This document shows, in pieces, positions 1 to 9,204 of a stretch of DNA of 64,000 nucleotides. This stretch comes from Gallionellaceae bacterium (GTDB lineage Bacteria > Pseudomonadota > Gammaproteobacteria > Burkholderiales > Thiobacillaceae). Under the pieces are notes generated by a model that made no database searches, was not told the origin of the DNA, and saw only the letters and a program-made list of their open reading frames with translations. The translations under genes were made by a program, and so were the position numbers. The first letter of the stretch is position 1. Each line of letters opens with the position of its first letter. The stretch is from positions 1 through 64,000 of the forward strand of contig JAQTLN010000017.1 in assembly GCA_028714875.1 (NCBI GenBank), written 5' to 3'.

Positions 1-12
1 GCAACTGGGGGT

Positions 13-73
13 CGTGGTGGTTGTGGACAATTCCCCGGCAAACCCCGCCGAGGAATTGTCCACAACCACCACG
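13..73. repeat. 22-bp perfect inverted repeat (hairpin)
   Basis: Arms at 13-34 and 52-73 are exact reverse complements, separated by 17 bases. No T-run follows on either strand, so it does not look like a simple intrinsic terminator. It could be the end of a transcript cut by the window edge or a dispersed palindrome. No second copy is seen in the window. Confidence 0.7.
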
Positions 74-113
74 GCACATATTCAGTTTGAAGAAATTCGA
101 TGGAAAAGAAACA

Positions 114-201
114 TACAAGGGGGATTTTCCCAAGGGCGGCGCCTGTGCGGACGTCGGCAAATCCCCCCAGCCCCTCCTTTGGGAAAGGGGGGAACCTCGC
201 A
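114..201. repeat. CCCCCCTTT/AAAGGGGGG palindromic element (degenerate left half)
   Basis: The right half has the standard AAATCCCCCC...CCTTTGGGAAAGGGGGG structure and the left half is eroded (AAGGGGGATTTTCCC). It lies in the leader of the chemoreceptor gene and keeps the upstream frame open, which creates a spurious N-terminal extension of that gene. Confidence 0.7.
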
Positions 202-331
202 TGTCGGCGTCGTCAGCATTCGCGAGACGAACCAAAGAAAATCCCAAACCGCTCAAGAATGTCGCCGAAGTGCCGTAAAGCGGCATGAAGTGGCGCCGTC
301 GGCGCCGCGTCCGTTCCAAGAAAGGCACGTC

Positions 332-1960
332 ATGCTGAACCTGCGCAAATTCAAGATTCGCACCCAACTGATCATCCTGCTGGCGTCCGTTATCGCCCTG
401 TTCCTGGTCTCCACGCTCGTTTCCTGGCAGGCATTGAACCGCGCCAAGACTGAATTCACCAGTTTCATCAATCAGGAACAGCGGGTACTCCTCAACTACA
501 CCGAGCTGTATGCCAACGGCCTGCAAATGGGCCAGGCGCTGCGCAACATCATCCTCGACCCGGCCAACCCCAAGGCTTATGAGAACTTCGAGAAAGCCAG
601 CGGCACGATGGACAAGTTGCTTGAGGAAACCCGCGCGCTGGTCGGTTCCGGCAACAAACAGGCGGAAGCCCTCAGCAAGGTCGCGGAAGCGCGCGAACGC
701 CAGAAAGGACTGCAAACGGAAATCCGCGATCTGGTGAAGCAAAGCAATATCGAGGAAGCCAAGGTTCGCCTGAACAAGAACGAAACCCCGGTCTGGCGCG
801 AAGTCCGGCAAGCCCTGCTGGACCTGATCAAGGAACAGAAAGCCGTGATCGACGCGCGCGAAACGGTGGTTCAGCAAAATACCGAGAACGCCCAGCATAT
901 CGCCCTGGCGCTGACTGTCGCCGCGGTCCTGGTCGGCCTCGGCATCGCCTTGACCATCGTCACCAACATCCTGTCGCAGCTCAATTTGCTGGGACGTTCC
1001 ATCGAATCCCTGGCGGAAGGGGAAGGCGACCTCACCGTGCGTCTGCAAATTCAGGGCGACAACGAGTTGTGCCGCATTTCCATCGCCTTCAACCGTTTCG
1101 TCTCGGGCCTGCAAACCCTGGTCAACGGCATCAAGGGCAACGCCGAACAACTGCATGCGCTCTCCGCCAATCTGGCGCTGGCCTCCTCCGGGCTGCGTGG
1201 CGCCACCGCCGATCAGACCGGGGCCGTCACCTCCACCGCCGCCGCCGTGGAAGAAATGTCCGCCAGCATCGCCTCGGTGGCGGACAACGCCGAACAGGTC
1301 AAGGAAGTTTCCGCGCGCAGTGCCGACTACTCGGACCAGGGCCTCGATCGTATGAAACACCTCGATCAGGCCATGACCAGCGTTCAGAGCGCGGTTAAAG
1401 GCATGTCCGATTCCGTCGAAAAATTCCTTGGCAGTACCCAGAGCATCATCGGCGCCACCCAGCACGTGAAAGATATCGCCGAGCAGATCAACCTGCTCGC
1501 GCTCAATGCCGCCATCGAAGCCGCCCGCGCCGGAGAACAGGGGCGCGGCTTCGCCGTGGTGGCGGATGAAGTCCGCAAACTGGCGGAAAAAACCGCGCAG
1601 TACGCCAATGAAATTACCCGTGTCACCGCCGATCTCAACGCCCAGTCCAGCCAGGTCGAAGCGGCGATCAAACAGGGTGAAGCGGCGCTGGAAGAAGGCT
1701 CGAATCGCGGTGGCGAGGTCTCACGCATCGTCGAACAAGCCCACAGCGCCGTCCTCGAAGCGCGGCGCGGCATCGATGGCATCACCCATTCAGTGAAGGA
1801 GCAGTCACACGCCAGCCAGTTGATTTCTCGAAACATCGAGCGGCTGGCCAATCTCGCCTCGGGCACCGAACACGCCATTGTCCAATCCGACCAGACCGTG
1901 CAGGAAATGCGCCAGCTTGCCGATCTATTGTCCGGTACGGTGGGCCGCTTCCGCAGTTAA
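332..1960 (+). CDS. Methyl-accepting chemotaxis protein
   Basis: 542-residue transmembrane chemoreceptor. TM1 is at about residues 11-31, a periplasmic four-helix-bundle-like sensor of about 155 residues follows, then TM2 at about 190-212, a HAMP linker at about 213-265 and a cytoplasmic signalling hairpin whose tip is at about 383-420 ([20 protein letters not shown]). There is no C-terminal NWETF-type CheR/CheB tether. The frame is open from position 14, but the upstream part is repeat-derived. The ATG at 332 ([12 protein letters not shown]) follows AAAGG and gives the usual short N-terminus before TM1. The receptor would signal through CheW/CheA, which are not in the window. The ligand is unknown. 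Confidence 0.93.
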   Translation: MLNLRKFKIRTQLIILLASVIALFLVSTLVSWQALNRAKTEFTSFINQEQRVLLNYTELYANGLQMGQALRNIILDPANPKAYENFEKASGTMDKLLEETRALVGSGNKQAEALSKVAEARERQKGLQTEIRDLVKQSNIEEAKVRLNKNETPVWREVRQALLDLIKEQKAVIDARETVVQQNTENAQHIALALTVAAVLVGLGIALTIVTNILSQLNLLGRSIESLAEGEGDLTVRLQIQGDNELCRISIAFNRFVSGLQTLVNGIKGNAEQLHALSANLALASSGLRGATADQTGAVTSTAAAVEEMSASIASVADNAEQVKEVSARSADYSDQGLDRMKHLDQAMTSVQSAVKGMSDSVEKFLGSTQSIIGATQHVKDIAEQINLLALNAAIEAARAGEQGRGFAVVADEVRKLAEKTAQYANEITRVTADLNAQSSQVEAAIKQGEAALEEGSNRGGEVSRIVEQAHSAVLEARRGIDGITHSVKEQSHASQLISRNIERLANLASGTEHAIVQSDQTVQEMRQLADLLSGTVGRFRS

Positions 1961-2014
1961 CCAGTGTGTTGGACGGCTATCATGACGGCCATCGCATCCG
2001 CCACGAATGCCACC

Positions 2015-2509
2015 ATGACACGCTTCCCCCTGTTTTTCCTTGCCACGTGCCTGATCGGCCTGCCCGCCCACGCCTTCGAGGTCGCCGAATTCAAGAGCGG
2101 CATGGCGCAGACCGAGGTCAAGACCCTGCTCATCGCCAACTGGAATTTTGACCGCGTGGCTGAACTGTCAGACGACGTGATCCTGGCTTACGACAACGAC
2201 CCCGCCATCGCCCGGCGCTACCAGTTCCGTTTCTGCAAGGGCAAGCTGGTCGGCTTCGAACAGGATGTGCGGCCGTCGCTCAAGGCGCTGATCATCACCA
2301 CCAGCAACTACAACAACCAGTACGGCCAACCGTCACGTGTCTATTCCAATACCCACATCGTCAGCAACGGCGAAAAGGCCGTGTTTGCCATGTTCTGGAA
2401 GAACGGGACGGACACCATCGGTGTGAAATACATCGTCCTGCCCAGCGCCGAACAGATGAGCCTGGCTTTCGACAGCAACAACCTCTGCTACAGCACGCCG
2501 AGGATGTAA
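2015..2509 (+). CDS. Exported protein of unknown function
   Basis: 164 residues. MTRFPLFFLATCLIGLPAHA is a clear Sec signal peptide, so the ATG at 2015 is preferred over in-frame starts upstream at 1964 and 1982. The mature part (about 144 residues) contains two Cys, one in FRFCKG and one near the C-terminus, that could form a disulfide. No family is recognised. It starts 54 bp after the chemoreceptor gene and may be cotranscribed with it. Periplasmic location is inferred from the signal peptide only. Confidence 0.75.
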   Translation: MTRFPLFFLATCLIGLPAHAFEVAEFKSGMAQTEVKTLLIANWNFDRVAELSDDVILAYDNDPAIARRYQFRFCKGKLVGFEQDVRPSLKALIITTSNYNNQYGQPSRVYSNTHIVSNGEKAVFAMFWKNGTDTIGVKYIVLPSAEQMSLAFDSNNLCYSTPRM

Positions 2510-2531
2510 TCGGCCACCGTGCCGAAAGTCT

Positions 2532-2618
2532 GTAGGTCAGGTTGCGGCCTTATCGCTACCTGACGATCCCCAATCAAAGCGAACGACCGCCAGGTAGCGG
2601 CTATCGCCGCTACCTGGC
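2532..2618. repeat. Family B repeat (38 bp) plus 13-bp perfect hairpin
   Basis: 2532-2569 matches two other 38-bp copies in the window (17685-17722 and 26472-26509) with one change and forms a GTCAGGT/ACCTGAC stem. 2589-2601 and 2606-2618 form a perfect 13-bp stem with a TATC loop whose arms repeat the AGGTAGCG motif, so this looks like a double-hairpin version of the same family. Confidence 0.75.
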
Positions 2619-2636
2619 CTACGACGGGCTCACTAC

Positions 2637-2738
2637 TTACAGCGCACCCCGCGTTTCAGGCGACGTTGTCCGCCACTTGGCGCGCTTGCGGTAAATCGTG
2701 GAATCGCTGATGCCGAGGCGCGAGGCATTGGCCTGTCC
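2637..2738 (-). pseudogene. Remnant of a Fis-type helix-turn-helix
   Basis: The minus strand encodes ANASRLGISDSTIYRKRAKW and then a TAA at 2637-2639. This resembles the Fis-like C-terminal HTH of sigma-54 activators (usual pattern N-x-S-x-AA-x-x-LGIS-x-STLYRKL). Nothing of the AAA+ domain is present on the upstream side, where the sequence runs directly into a GGDEF fragment on the other strand, so the gene was truncated by rearrangement. Confidence 0.5.
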
Positions 2739-3096
2739 ATGCGCCAGGCACGGGCTGATGTGGTCTATCACGCTCAGCATGATCCTCTGACCGGGCTACC
2801 CAATCGCCATCTACTGCTGGAACGTCCGCGTCAGGAAATGGCCATGGCACGCCGACGCACGGCTTTCGGCGCGGTGTTGTTCATCGATCTGGACAACTTC
2901 AAGACCTTCAACGACGCACTCGGCCACGCCAGCGGCGATACGCTACTCAACCAGATCGCCGCCATGCCGCACCACGGTGTCGATCGTCGGGCACATGGGC
3001 TTTGAAGTGATCGCCGAGGGAGTGGAAACCGAGGCGCAACGCCTGTCATTGCTGGAGATGGGGTGCACCCTGTTTCAGGGTTACCATCTAGGTTGA
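2739..3096 (+). pseudogene. Decayed GGDEF-EAL gene
   Basis: 2754-2965 encodes the front of a GGDEF domain (HDPLTGLPNRHLLLE, then FIDLDNFKTFNDALGHASGD). It is followed in a different frame by the tail of an EAL domain (GFEVIAEGVETEAQRLSLLE, then GCTLFQGYHLG, stop TGA at 3094). The GGDEF active-site motif and most of the EAL domain are missing, so a large internal deletion with a frame change has fused the two ends. It is not functional. Confidence 0.75.
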
Positions 3097-3151
3097 CCCG
3101 TGGCAGCCGAGGAGTTGCCACTGCACCTGACGCCATGACCCGCAGGACACG

Positions 3152-4483
3152 ATGAAAGCACCCGCAATCCGCGCTTTTCATGCCTTGTTTGCCCGCAACG
3201 GCCTCATGGCCGTCGCGGTGTTTCTGGTTGGGGCCGTCATCAGTTTTTCCGCCATGCGTTTCACCGATCAAATCCAGGAGCGCGGCCTGCGTAGTGAGTT
3301 CCTGCACCTGGCGGGACTGCACGCCGCGTCTTTCGAGCGGGAGATCGAGGTAAACCTGGAAGCCAGCCGCGATCTGCAACGCTTTCTACAAGCCGACCCG
3401 GCCATCTCACGGGATCAATTCAAGCGCTATGTCAGCCCGATGTTGCGGCAATTGGCCAGCATCCATGCGCTGGAATGGGCGCGCAGGATGCGGCACACGG
3501 AACGCGCCGACTTCGAGACCAGGGTTCGCGCCGACAACCTGCCTGAATTCCGGATCAGCGAGCGCGATAGCCTGGGCCAGTTGGTCCCCGCCGCCCGGCG
3601 CGATGAATATTTTCCCATCCAGTACCTGACGCCCCTGGAAGAAAACCGGGCGGCCCTGGGGTTTGATTTGGCCTCCGACCCCTTACGACGGGCCGCCCTG
3701 GAACAGGCAAGGGACAGCGGAAAACTGGTAGCCAGCGCTCCCGTTTTTCTGGTGCGGGATGCCACGCGCAAGCCCAGCATTCTGGTGGTCGCTCCCCTCT
3801 ATGACAGGCCGGCGCTGGACCCCGCGCAACGCCGGGACGCGATCCAAGGTTTTGCGCTGGGGGTCTACCACCTCAACGACATATTCCAGGACGCCATGCA
3901 AAAGTCCCATCTCGGCCTGGCCGATGTCTCACTGCGTATCCGTGAGGTGGCGGCGCTGGAGCGTGACGAGCTGTTGTTCGCCCACCTGCCGCGGGAATGG
4001 GACAAGAGCCTGGCGGGCCTGGAATATCGCCGCAACCTGAAGGTGGCGGGCCGCGACTGGATTTTTTCCGCGCGTCCGACCCGGACCTATCTCGCCACCC
4101 AGCAGGAATCCGTGCCCTGGTTCGTGCTGCTCGCGGGCCTGGCTATCAGCGCGGTGCTGGCGGCCTACCTGGCGCACATGCTCAACCGGCACCAGACCAT
4201 CCGCAACCAGGTGCGGGACCGTACCCGCGAACTGGCGGCCAGCGAGTCGCGCAACCGGGCCGTGGTGGACACGGCGGTCAATCCCATCATCACCATGGAC
4301 GAGCGCGGCACGGTGCGACGGCTGCGCGAGCAGGGCTACAACGGCAAGATCGCCGCGGTCACCGCTTCGGCCATGAGCCAGGACAGCCAGAAGGCCATCG
4401 CGGCCGGCTGCAACCACTACATCAGCAAACCGGTAGGTGAGGATTTCGAACAACGCGTCGCCGACATTCTGGCCGGAGCCTGA
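3152..4483 (+). CDS. CHASE-domain receptor with kinase core deleted (CHASE-PAS-REC remnant)
   Basis: 443 residues. TM1 is at about 17-36, a periplasmic CHASE-type sensor domain spans about 65-275 and TM2 is at about 322-342. A short coiled linker and only the first strand of a PAS domain (NRAVVDTAVNPIITMDERG) follow. The sequence then jumps directly into the last third of a receiver domain (KIAAVTASAMSQDSQKAIAA, then HYISKPVGEDF). The histidine kinase and the receiver's phospho-Asp half are absent, so the ancestor was probably a hybrid kinase that lost its core by an in-frame deletion near residue 388. The open frame and terminator suggest it may still be expressed, but it cannot phosphorylate. 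Confidence 0.75.
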   Translation: MKAPAIRAFHALFARNGLMAVAVFLVGAVISFSAMRFTDQIQERGLRSEFLHLAGLHAASFEREIEVNLEASRDLQRFLQADPAISRDQFKRYVSPMLRQLASIHALEWARRMRHTERADFETRVRADNLPEFRISERDSLGQLVPAARRDEYFPIQYLTPLEENRAALGFDLASDPLRRAALEQARDSGKLVASAPVFLVRDATRKPSILVVAPLYDRPALDPAQRRDAIQGFALGVYHLNDIFQDAMQKSHLGLADVSLRIREVAALERDELLFAHLPREWDKSLAGLEYRRNLKVAGRDWIFSARPTRTYLATQQESVPWFVLLAGLAISAVLAAYLAHMLNRHQTIRNQVRDRTRELAASESRNRAVVDTAVNPIITMDERGTVRRLREQGYNGKIAAVTASAMSQDSQKAIAAGCNHYISKPVGEDFEQRVADILAGA

Positions 4484-4498
4484 CTTCGGCCTTTTTTT
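4472..4498 (+). terminator. Rho-independent terminator
   Basis: GCCGGAG (4472-4478) pairs with CTTCGGC (4484-4490) with one G-U pair, followed by C and seven T. The stem overlaps the stop codon of the CHASE gene. The next gene starts only 15 bp further on, so it must use read-through or its own promoter. Confidence 0.7.
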
Positions 4499-4512
4499 GA
4501 GGCCCATTTGCC

Positions 4513-6156
4513 ATGACCATCACCGAACAGGCTTACCAGGCCGAACTGGCCGCGCTGCGCGCCGAATACGCCGCCGACTTACCCGGCCGCCTGGCCGAAA
4601 TCAACACCCTCTGGCACGCGCTGGAGGCCGGGGACTGGTCGGACAGCGTGTTGCACATGCTGCATCTTCAAATCCATCGCCTCGCCGGCGCCGGCACCAC
4701 CTTCGGCTATGCCGGGATGAGCAAGACTGCCCGCGGCCTGGAAAAACACCTGTTGTCCTGGCAGCGGAATACGAGTCGCCCCGGTGCGTTGGCCTGGCAG
4801 GCCGCGCGGTTGCAATTGGCCAAACTGGCCGAGGAAGCCAATGGCGCGCCCCAAATCGAAACGGACCCGGCCCCTTCATCACTGCTCGCGCCAATGGAGT
4901 CACGTCTCATCTACCTGGTGGAAGATGATCAGGCGCTGGCCGAGGATTTCCGCCTGCAACTGGGTCGTTTCGGCTATGGCGTGCGCGTGTTCCCGAATAC
5001 CGAAGGTGTGGAGGCGGCGGTAGCGGAGCAACGCCCGGATGCCATGGTGCTGGATGTCGTCCTGCCGGAAGGCGATCTGGCCGGCACCGACCTGTTGCGC
5101 GACCTGCGCTCGCGCCTGGATCTGAGCGAGGTGCCGGTGATCTTCGTTTCCGCGCGCGACGACTTCGACGCCCGCCTGGCGGCGATTCGCGCCGGGGCCG
5201 ACGCCTACTACCACAAGCCCGTCGACCCGATGTTTCTGCTCGATCGCCTGGAGCATCTGACCCGCCGCGAAGCGGATGCGCCGTTCCGCATCCTGATCGT
5301 TGACGACGAGGCCGCCCTGGCCGAGCACTACGCGCTGGTGTTGCGCCAGGCCGGCATGCGGGCAACCGCCCTGACCCAGCCCCGCCAGGTCCTGGAATGG
5401 CTCGCCGGCAACGACCCGGAACTGCTGCTGACCGACCTGTACATGCCGGAGTGCAGCGGTATGGAACTGGCCCGCCTGGTCCGTCAGGATGATCGCTACC
5501 TCACCCTGCCCATCGTCTTCCTCTCCACCGAACAGGCGCTGGAACAGCAACTCAAGGCCATGAGCCTGGGCGGCGACGACTTCCTCGGCAAGCCGATCGA
5601 GGACCGCCATCTGGTCACCGCCGTGACCATCCGGGCGCGACGGGCGCGGGAACTGCGCGCCCTGATGTCCCAGGACAGCCTGACCGGCCTGCTCACCCAT
5701 GCCCGTTTCAAGGAACGCCTGGACGCGGAACTGGCGCGCGGCCAGCGCAACGGCTCGGCGGTGACGCTGGCCCTGCTCGACATCGACCACTTCAAGACGG
5801 TGAACGACGAGCATGGCCATCTCGCCGGCGACCGGGTGCTGAAAACCCTGGCCAACCTGCTGCGTCGACGCATCCGCCGCAGCGACGTGGTGGCCCGCTA
5901 CGGCGGCGAGGAGTTCGCGGTGATCTTCAATGATTGCGACGAGCGGGATGCCTTGCACATGCTGGGCACGATCCGCGAGGATTTCTCGGCGATTCAGCAT
6001 GGCGCCAAGGAAGGCGCTTTCCAGGTCACTTTCAGCGGCGGCATCGCCGCCGCACACGCGGGCAGCAGCGTCGACAGCTTGATCGAGAGGGCCGACCAGA
6101 ACCTCTATCGCGCCAAAGACAGCGGCCGCAATCGCGTTCTGGTGAGTTCAGATTAG
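4513..6156 (+). CDS. Response regulator Hpt-REC-REC-GGDEF (diguanylate cyclase)
   Basis: 547 residues. The N-terminal helical part (about 1-100) carries an Hpt-like motif LQIHRLAGAGTTFGYAG with the candidate phospho-His. REC1 is at about 132-258 (VEDD, D in VLDVVLP, K in YYHKP), REC2 at about 263-380 (VDDE, D in LLTDLYMP, K in LGKP), and GGDEF at about 390-545 with GGEEF and an RxxD inhibitory site (RRSD) five residues before it. It should make cyclic di-GMP under phosphorelay control. It lies directly behind the damaged CHASE receptor, whose intact ancestor was a plausible phosphodonor. Confidence 0.9.
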   Translation: MTITEQAYQAELAALRAEYAADLPGRLAEINTLWHALEAGDWSDSVLHMLHLQIHRLAGAGTTFGYAGMSKTARGLEKHLLSWQRNTSRPGALAWQAARLQLAKLAEEANGAPQIETDPAPSSLLAPMESRLIYLVEDDQALAEDFRLQLGRFGYGVRVFPNTEGVEAAVAEQRPDAMVLDVVLPEGDLAGTDLLRDLRSRLDLSEVPVIFVSARDDFDARLAAIRAGADAYYHKPVDPMFLLDRLEHLTRREADAPFRILIVDDEAALAEHYALVLRQAGMRATALTQPRQVLEWLAGNDPELLLTDLYMPECSGMELARLVRQDDRYLTLPIVFLSTEQALEQQLKAMSLGGDDFLGKPIEDRHLVTAVTIRARRARELRALMSQDSLTGLLTHARFKERLDAELARGQRNGSAVTLALLDIDHFKTVNDEHGHLAGDRVLKTLANLLRRRIRRSDVVARYGGEEFAVIFNDCDERDALHMLGTIREDFSAIQHGAKEGAFQVTFSGGIAAAHAGSSVDSLIERADQNLYRAKDSGRNRVLVSSD

Positions 6157-6256
6157 GTTCAACGACGTAGCCACCGCGCCCGCTCGAATAAAACCGGAGA
6201 GAAATGTCTACATTGAAGAACATGAGCATTCCACCTGTTTGGACAAGGAAACCATC

Positions 6257-7480
6257 ATGAAACGCCCTCCCCTCCCCCAGATTTTTTCCGGCTTGTTCCT
6301 GGTCTTCATGATGCTGTTCAGCTTCGCCGCCGACGCGGCCAAGCTGGCGATGGATCGCGAAGAAATAGCCGTCGGCGAAATCACCAGCGTCCATGTACTG
6401 AGCCTGCCCTTTATCGCCGTGGTCGAATGGAAAGTCAGCCCGGAACTGGAAATCCTCGACTCCGACAAGACGCATGTACGGGTGCGTGGCGCGCATGCGG
6501 GCAGCGGCACCGTCACCTGCGAAATGAACCTTCGCAGCATGAGCGTGACGCTCAACGTTCGGGCCGCCGCCGCGCCACTTGCGGCACCACCGGCACAGCC
6601 GGTCTACACGACACCGGCCTATTCCGCGCCGGCCTATACGCCACCCAGCTATCCGGCACCCGCCGCCGCGAGCGCGCCCGCCCAAGAGACCCAATCCGGA
6701 CTTGCCGGCACCTGGCAAATCAACGCCAACGGCTACACGGGCAAGCTCGAACTCTCCAGCGCTCAGGGCATGTTGAGCGGCCGCATCTGGTTCGACGCGC
6801 ACGCCATCTGGGAGACACTGAAAGAGTTGTACTTCGATGACGTCATCGGCGAACTGAGCTTCACCCGCCCAGGCGCGAACCAGTCCTACCGCGGCCGCTT
6901 GCAAGGCAACAAACTGGAAGGCCGATTCACGCAATGGAGCGGGAGCGATTACTCGGCCAACGCACCGACCTATGGCTGGTCGGCCACTCGCCCCGGCGCG
7001 GCGGCCAAGCCGCCGGCATACAACGCAAGCGTCAGCGAACCCGGCGGCAAAGAGGGAAGTCTTTATCTGGCCCGCGACCGTTACGCTCCGGGCGAAGCCA
7101 TCGTGGTCGACTTCACGGCGCCAGGCAGTTACGCCAGCAATGCCTGGATCGGCATCATCCCGTCACAGGTGCCGCACGGAAGCGAGGCCGAAAACGACCG
7201 CCACGACCTCACCTACCAGTACCTCCAGAAGCGCACCTCCGGCAGCATGACCTTCACCGCGCCAACCGCCCCTGGCAACTACGACCTGCGCCTGCACGAC
7301 ACCGACAACAACGGCCGTGAAGTGGCTTCGGTCAGCTTCCAGGTCGGTGCGGTGGCCGCCCCCGACAGTGGGCGCGGCTACACGGCGCAGCCTCCCGCCG
7401 CAACGCAAAACAGCGCCCCCGCCACGGACGATAGTTTGAAAGACGTGGTGAACCAGTTGAAGGGCCTATTCGGACGCTGA
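6257..7480 (+). CDS. Exported proline-rich protein of unknown function
   Basis: 407 residues. The signal peptide is about residues 1-27 (ends FSFAADA). A Big-like or Ig-like first domain covers about 28-105 and a Pro/Ala/Tyr-rich linker about 106-145 (TPAYSAPAYTPPSYPAP). A middle lipocalin-like or beta-rich module starts LAGTWQINANGYTG, and a C-terminal beta-sandwich of about 110 residues contains YAPGEAIVVDF and GNYDLRLHDTDNNG. The ATG at 6257 after AAGGA gives a clean signal peptide and is preferred to an in-frame ATG at 6239. Domain labels are by appearance only. Confidence 0.7.
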   Translation: MKRPPLPQIFSGLFLVFMMLFSFAADAAKLAMDREEIAVGEITSVHVLSLPFIAVVEWKVSPELEILDSDKTHVRVRGAHAGSGTVTCEMNLRSMSVTLNVRAAAAPLAAPPAQPVYTTPAYSAPAYTPPSYPAPAAASAPAQETQSGLAGTWQINANGYTGKLELSSAQGMLSGRIWFDAHAIWETLKELYFDDVIGELSFTRPGANQSYRGRLQGNKLEGRFTQWSGSDYSANAPTYGWSATRPGAAAKPPAYNASVSEPGGKEGSLYLARDRYAPGEAIVVDFTAPGSYASNAWIGIIPSQVPHGSEAENDRHDLTYQYLQKRTSGSMTFTAPTAPGNYDLRLHDTDNNGREVASVSFQVGAVAAPDSGRGYTAQPPAATQNSAPATDDSLKDVVNQLKGLFGR

Positions 7481-7491
7481 GATGAACCCAG

Positions 7492-7614
7492 ATTGTCCAT
7501 TAGCTGGAGGCGCACATGTAGCGCAGGCGTCCCGCCTGCTTTGTCCTTCCGATCAGGCCTACGAAGCAGGCGGGACGCCTGCGCTACAGGCCTACTTTGT
7601 GGCTAATGGACAAT
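7492..7614. repeat. Nested inverted repeat, family C (25-bp arms)
   Basis: Inner arms 7517-7541 and 7564-7588 are perfect 25-bp reverse complements beginning TGTAGCGCAGGC. An outer 13-bp perfect pair (7492-7504 and 7602-7614, ATTGTCCATTAGC) encloses them. A second inner copy is at 21147-21217, and both loops contain GATCAGGCCTACG or its complement, so the loop is part of the family. Confidence 0.85.
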
Positions 7615-7701
7615 TTCTGATGAAACGCCCCCCTGACTCGCTGCGCTCGTCCCCCCCCGAGGGGGAGGTCAGTTCCTTCGGAACGGCCGTGCGGAACTGA
7701 C

Positions 7702-9030
7702 ATGGCCACCACCTCCCTGCCCGCCAGGGAGGCCTGGCCGGCCTGGCTGCTGGCCGCCACGCTGCTGGCCTACCTCAACGCGCTGCCGGCCGCGTTCCAG
7801 TTCGACGACTACAACATCATCGTCGACAACCCGAACGTACATTCCCTGGCGCTGTGGTGGCAGCAGGTATTCACGCTGCGCCCCCTGCTCAAATTGGGCT
7901 ACGCGTTGAACTGGAGCAGCGGTTTCGGCGCCTTCGGTTTTCATGCGGTGAACCTCCTGCTGCATCTGGCCAATGTGGCATTGCTCTGGCGCTTGTCGGC
8001 GCATTTTCCCCGGCCCGCCGACTGGAATCAGGAACAGAACCGCCACGCCCGCTTGTTGCTGCTCCTGCTGTTCGCCCTGCACCCGATCCAGAGCGAATCC
8101 GTGACCTATATCAGCGGCCGCTCCATGAGCCAGATGGCGCTATTTTCCCTGGCCGGGCTGTGGTTCTGGCTGGAAGCGGCCGCCCGCTCGCGGCCGTGGC
8201 TTTGGCGCGGCGCGGCCCTGTTCTGCTTCACGGCCGCCGTGTTGAGCAAGGAAGTGGCGTTGGTCGCTCCTCTGCTTCTCCTGCTGTTTCCCCGGCGGAA
8301 TGCTCGCCGCGACGCGCTATGGCTGGCGGGTTTTCTGTTCGGCGCCACGCTGCTGTTGTTCCTCGCCTTCGGCTATCAACGCCTGCTGACGGAACCACCG
8401 GCGCGCGACCTGGGCGTCAATCTGGCATCCGAGCTGAACGCGGTGTTCTACCTGCTCGGCCAGTTATTGCGGCCGCTCGCGCTCAATATCGACCCGGATC
8501 TGCCGGAATTGCACGGTTTCTCGCCCCTGCTCGGCGTGCAAGCGGCGCTGCTGGCTGGCGCCCTGGCGCTGGCCTGGTGGCGACGCGCGCGGTGGCCCTG
8601 GTTCATCTTCGGCCTCGCCTGGTTCTTGCTGTTGCTGTTGCCTACCCACAGCCTGATTCCGCGTCTGGACCTGGCCAGCGAACGGCATCTCTATCTCGCC
8701 GCCATCGGCGTCTACTGGCTGGCCGCCGTCGCGCTGACCGGGCTGCTTTCCGCGCGCTACCGCGCCGCTTTGCTGATCCTTCTTGCCCTGGCCGGCATGA
8801 GTTTCACCGCCGCACGCAACGTCGATTACCAGAACGAGATCAACCTCTGGCAAACCACCGTAAAGCAATCGCCCGGCAAGGCGCGCGCCTGGAATAATCT
8901 CGGCTACGCTTATCGGCTGGCTGGCCGGCTTCCGGAGGCGCGAGCGGCTTTCAATGAAGCGCTGCGCCACGACCCTGGCTACCGGCGCGCCCAAGCCAAT
9001 TTGCGCGAACTGGATAGGGGCCGTAAATGA
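7702..9030 (+). CDS. GT-C type membrane glycosyltransferase-like protein with C-terminal TPR
   Basis: 442 residues with about nine or ten predicted membrane helices. An early acidic motif in the first extracytoplasmic loop (FQFDDYNIIVDNP) is typical of dolichyl- or polyprenyl-phosphate-dependent O-mannosyltransferase/TMTC-like proteins. Also present are HPIQSESVTYISGRS and LSKEVALVAP, motifs seen in TMTC-like bacterial proteins. The last 50 residues form one TPR (ARAWNNLGYAYRLAGRLPEA). It probably transfers a lipid-linked sugar in the periplasm, but donor and acceptor are unknown. The stop codon lies inside the left arm of the inverted-repeat element at 9017-9175. Confidence 0.75.
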   Translation: MATTSLPAREAWPAWLLAATLLAYLNALPAAFQFDDYNIIVDNPNVHSLALWWQQVFTLRPLLKLGYALNWSSGFGAFGFHAVNLLLHLANVALLWRLSAHFPRPADWNQEQNRHARLLLLLLFALHPIQSESVTYISGRSMSQMALFSLAGLWFWLEAAARSRPWLWRGAALFCFTAAVLSKEVALVAPLLLLLFPRRNARRDALWLAGFLFGATLLLFLAFGYQRLLTEPPARDLGVNLASELNAVFYLLGQLLRPLALNIDPDLPELHGFSPLLGVQAALLAGALALAWWRRARWPWFIFGLAWFLLLLLPTHSLIPRLDLASERHLYLAAIGVYWLAAVALTGLLSARYRAALLILLALAGMSFTAARNVDYQNEINLWQTTVKQSPGKARAWNNLGYAYRLAGRLPEARAAFNEALRHDPGYRRAQANLRELDRGRK

Positions 9031-9175
9031 ATAACTTGGATGATTATGGGTGTGCTGACGAGATGTGCCGCAAGGCGCCGGGTGCGCGGCATGGCCATTC
9101 CCTGCAAGCGACCGGCAACGCGGTGGCGCACCCGCCAACGCGGCCAGAACATTCTAGTTATTCGTTTACGGCCCC
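9017..9175. mobile_element. MITE-like element, 159 bp with 20-bp terminal inverted repeats
   Basis: 9017-9036 (GGGGCCGTAAATGAATAACT) and 9156-9175 are reverse complements with one mismatch. The interior has no coding potential. The left arm supplies the last codons and TGA of the upstream glycosyltransferase gene. Size and structure resemble a non-autonomous transposon, but no clear target duplication is visible. Confidence 0.5.
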
Positions 9176-9204
9176 TACGCTTGCAACCCACCCGTGAGCA
9201 CATC

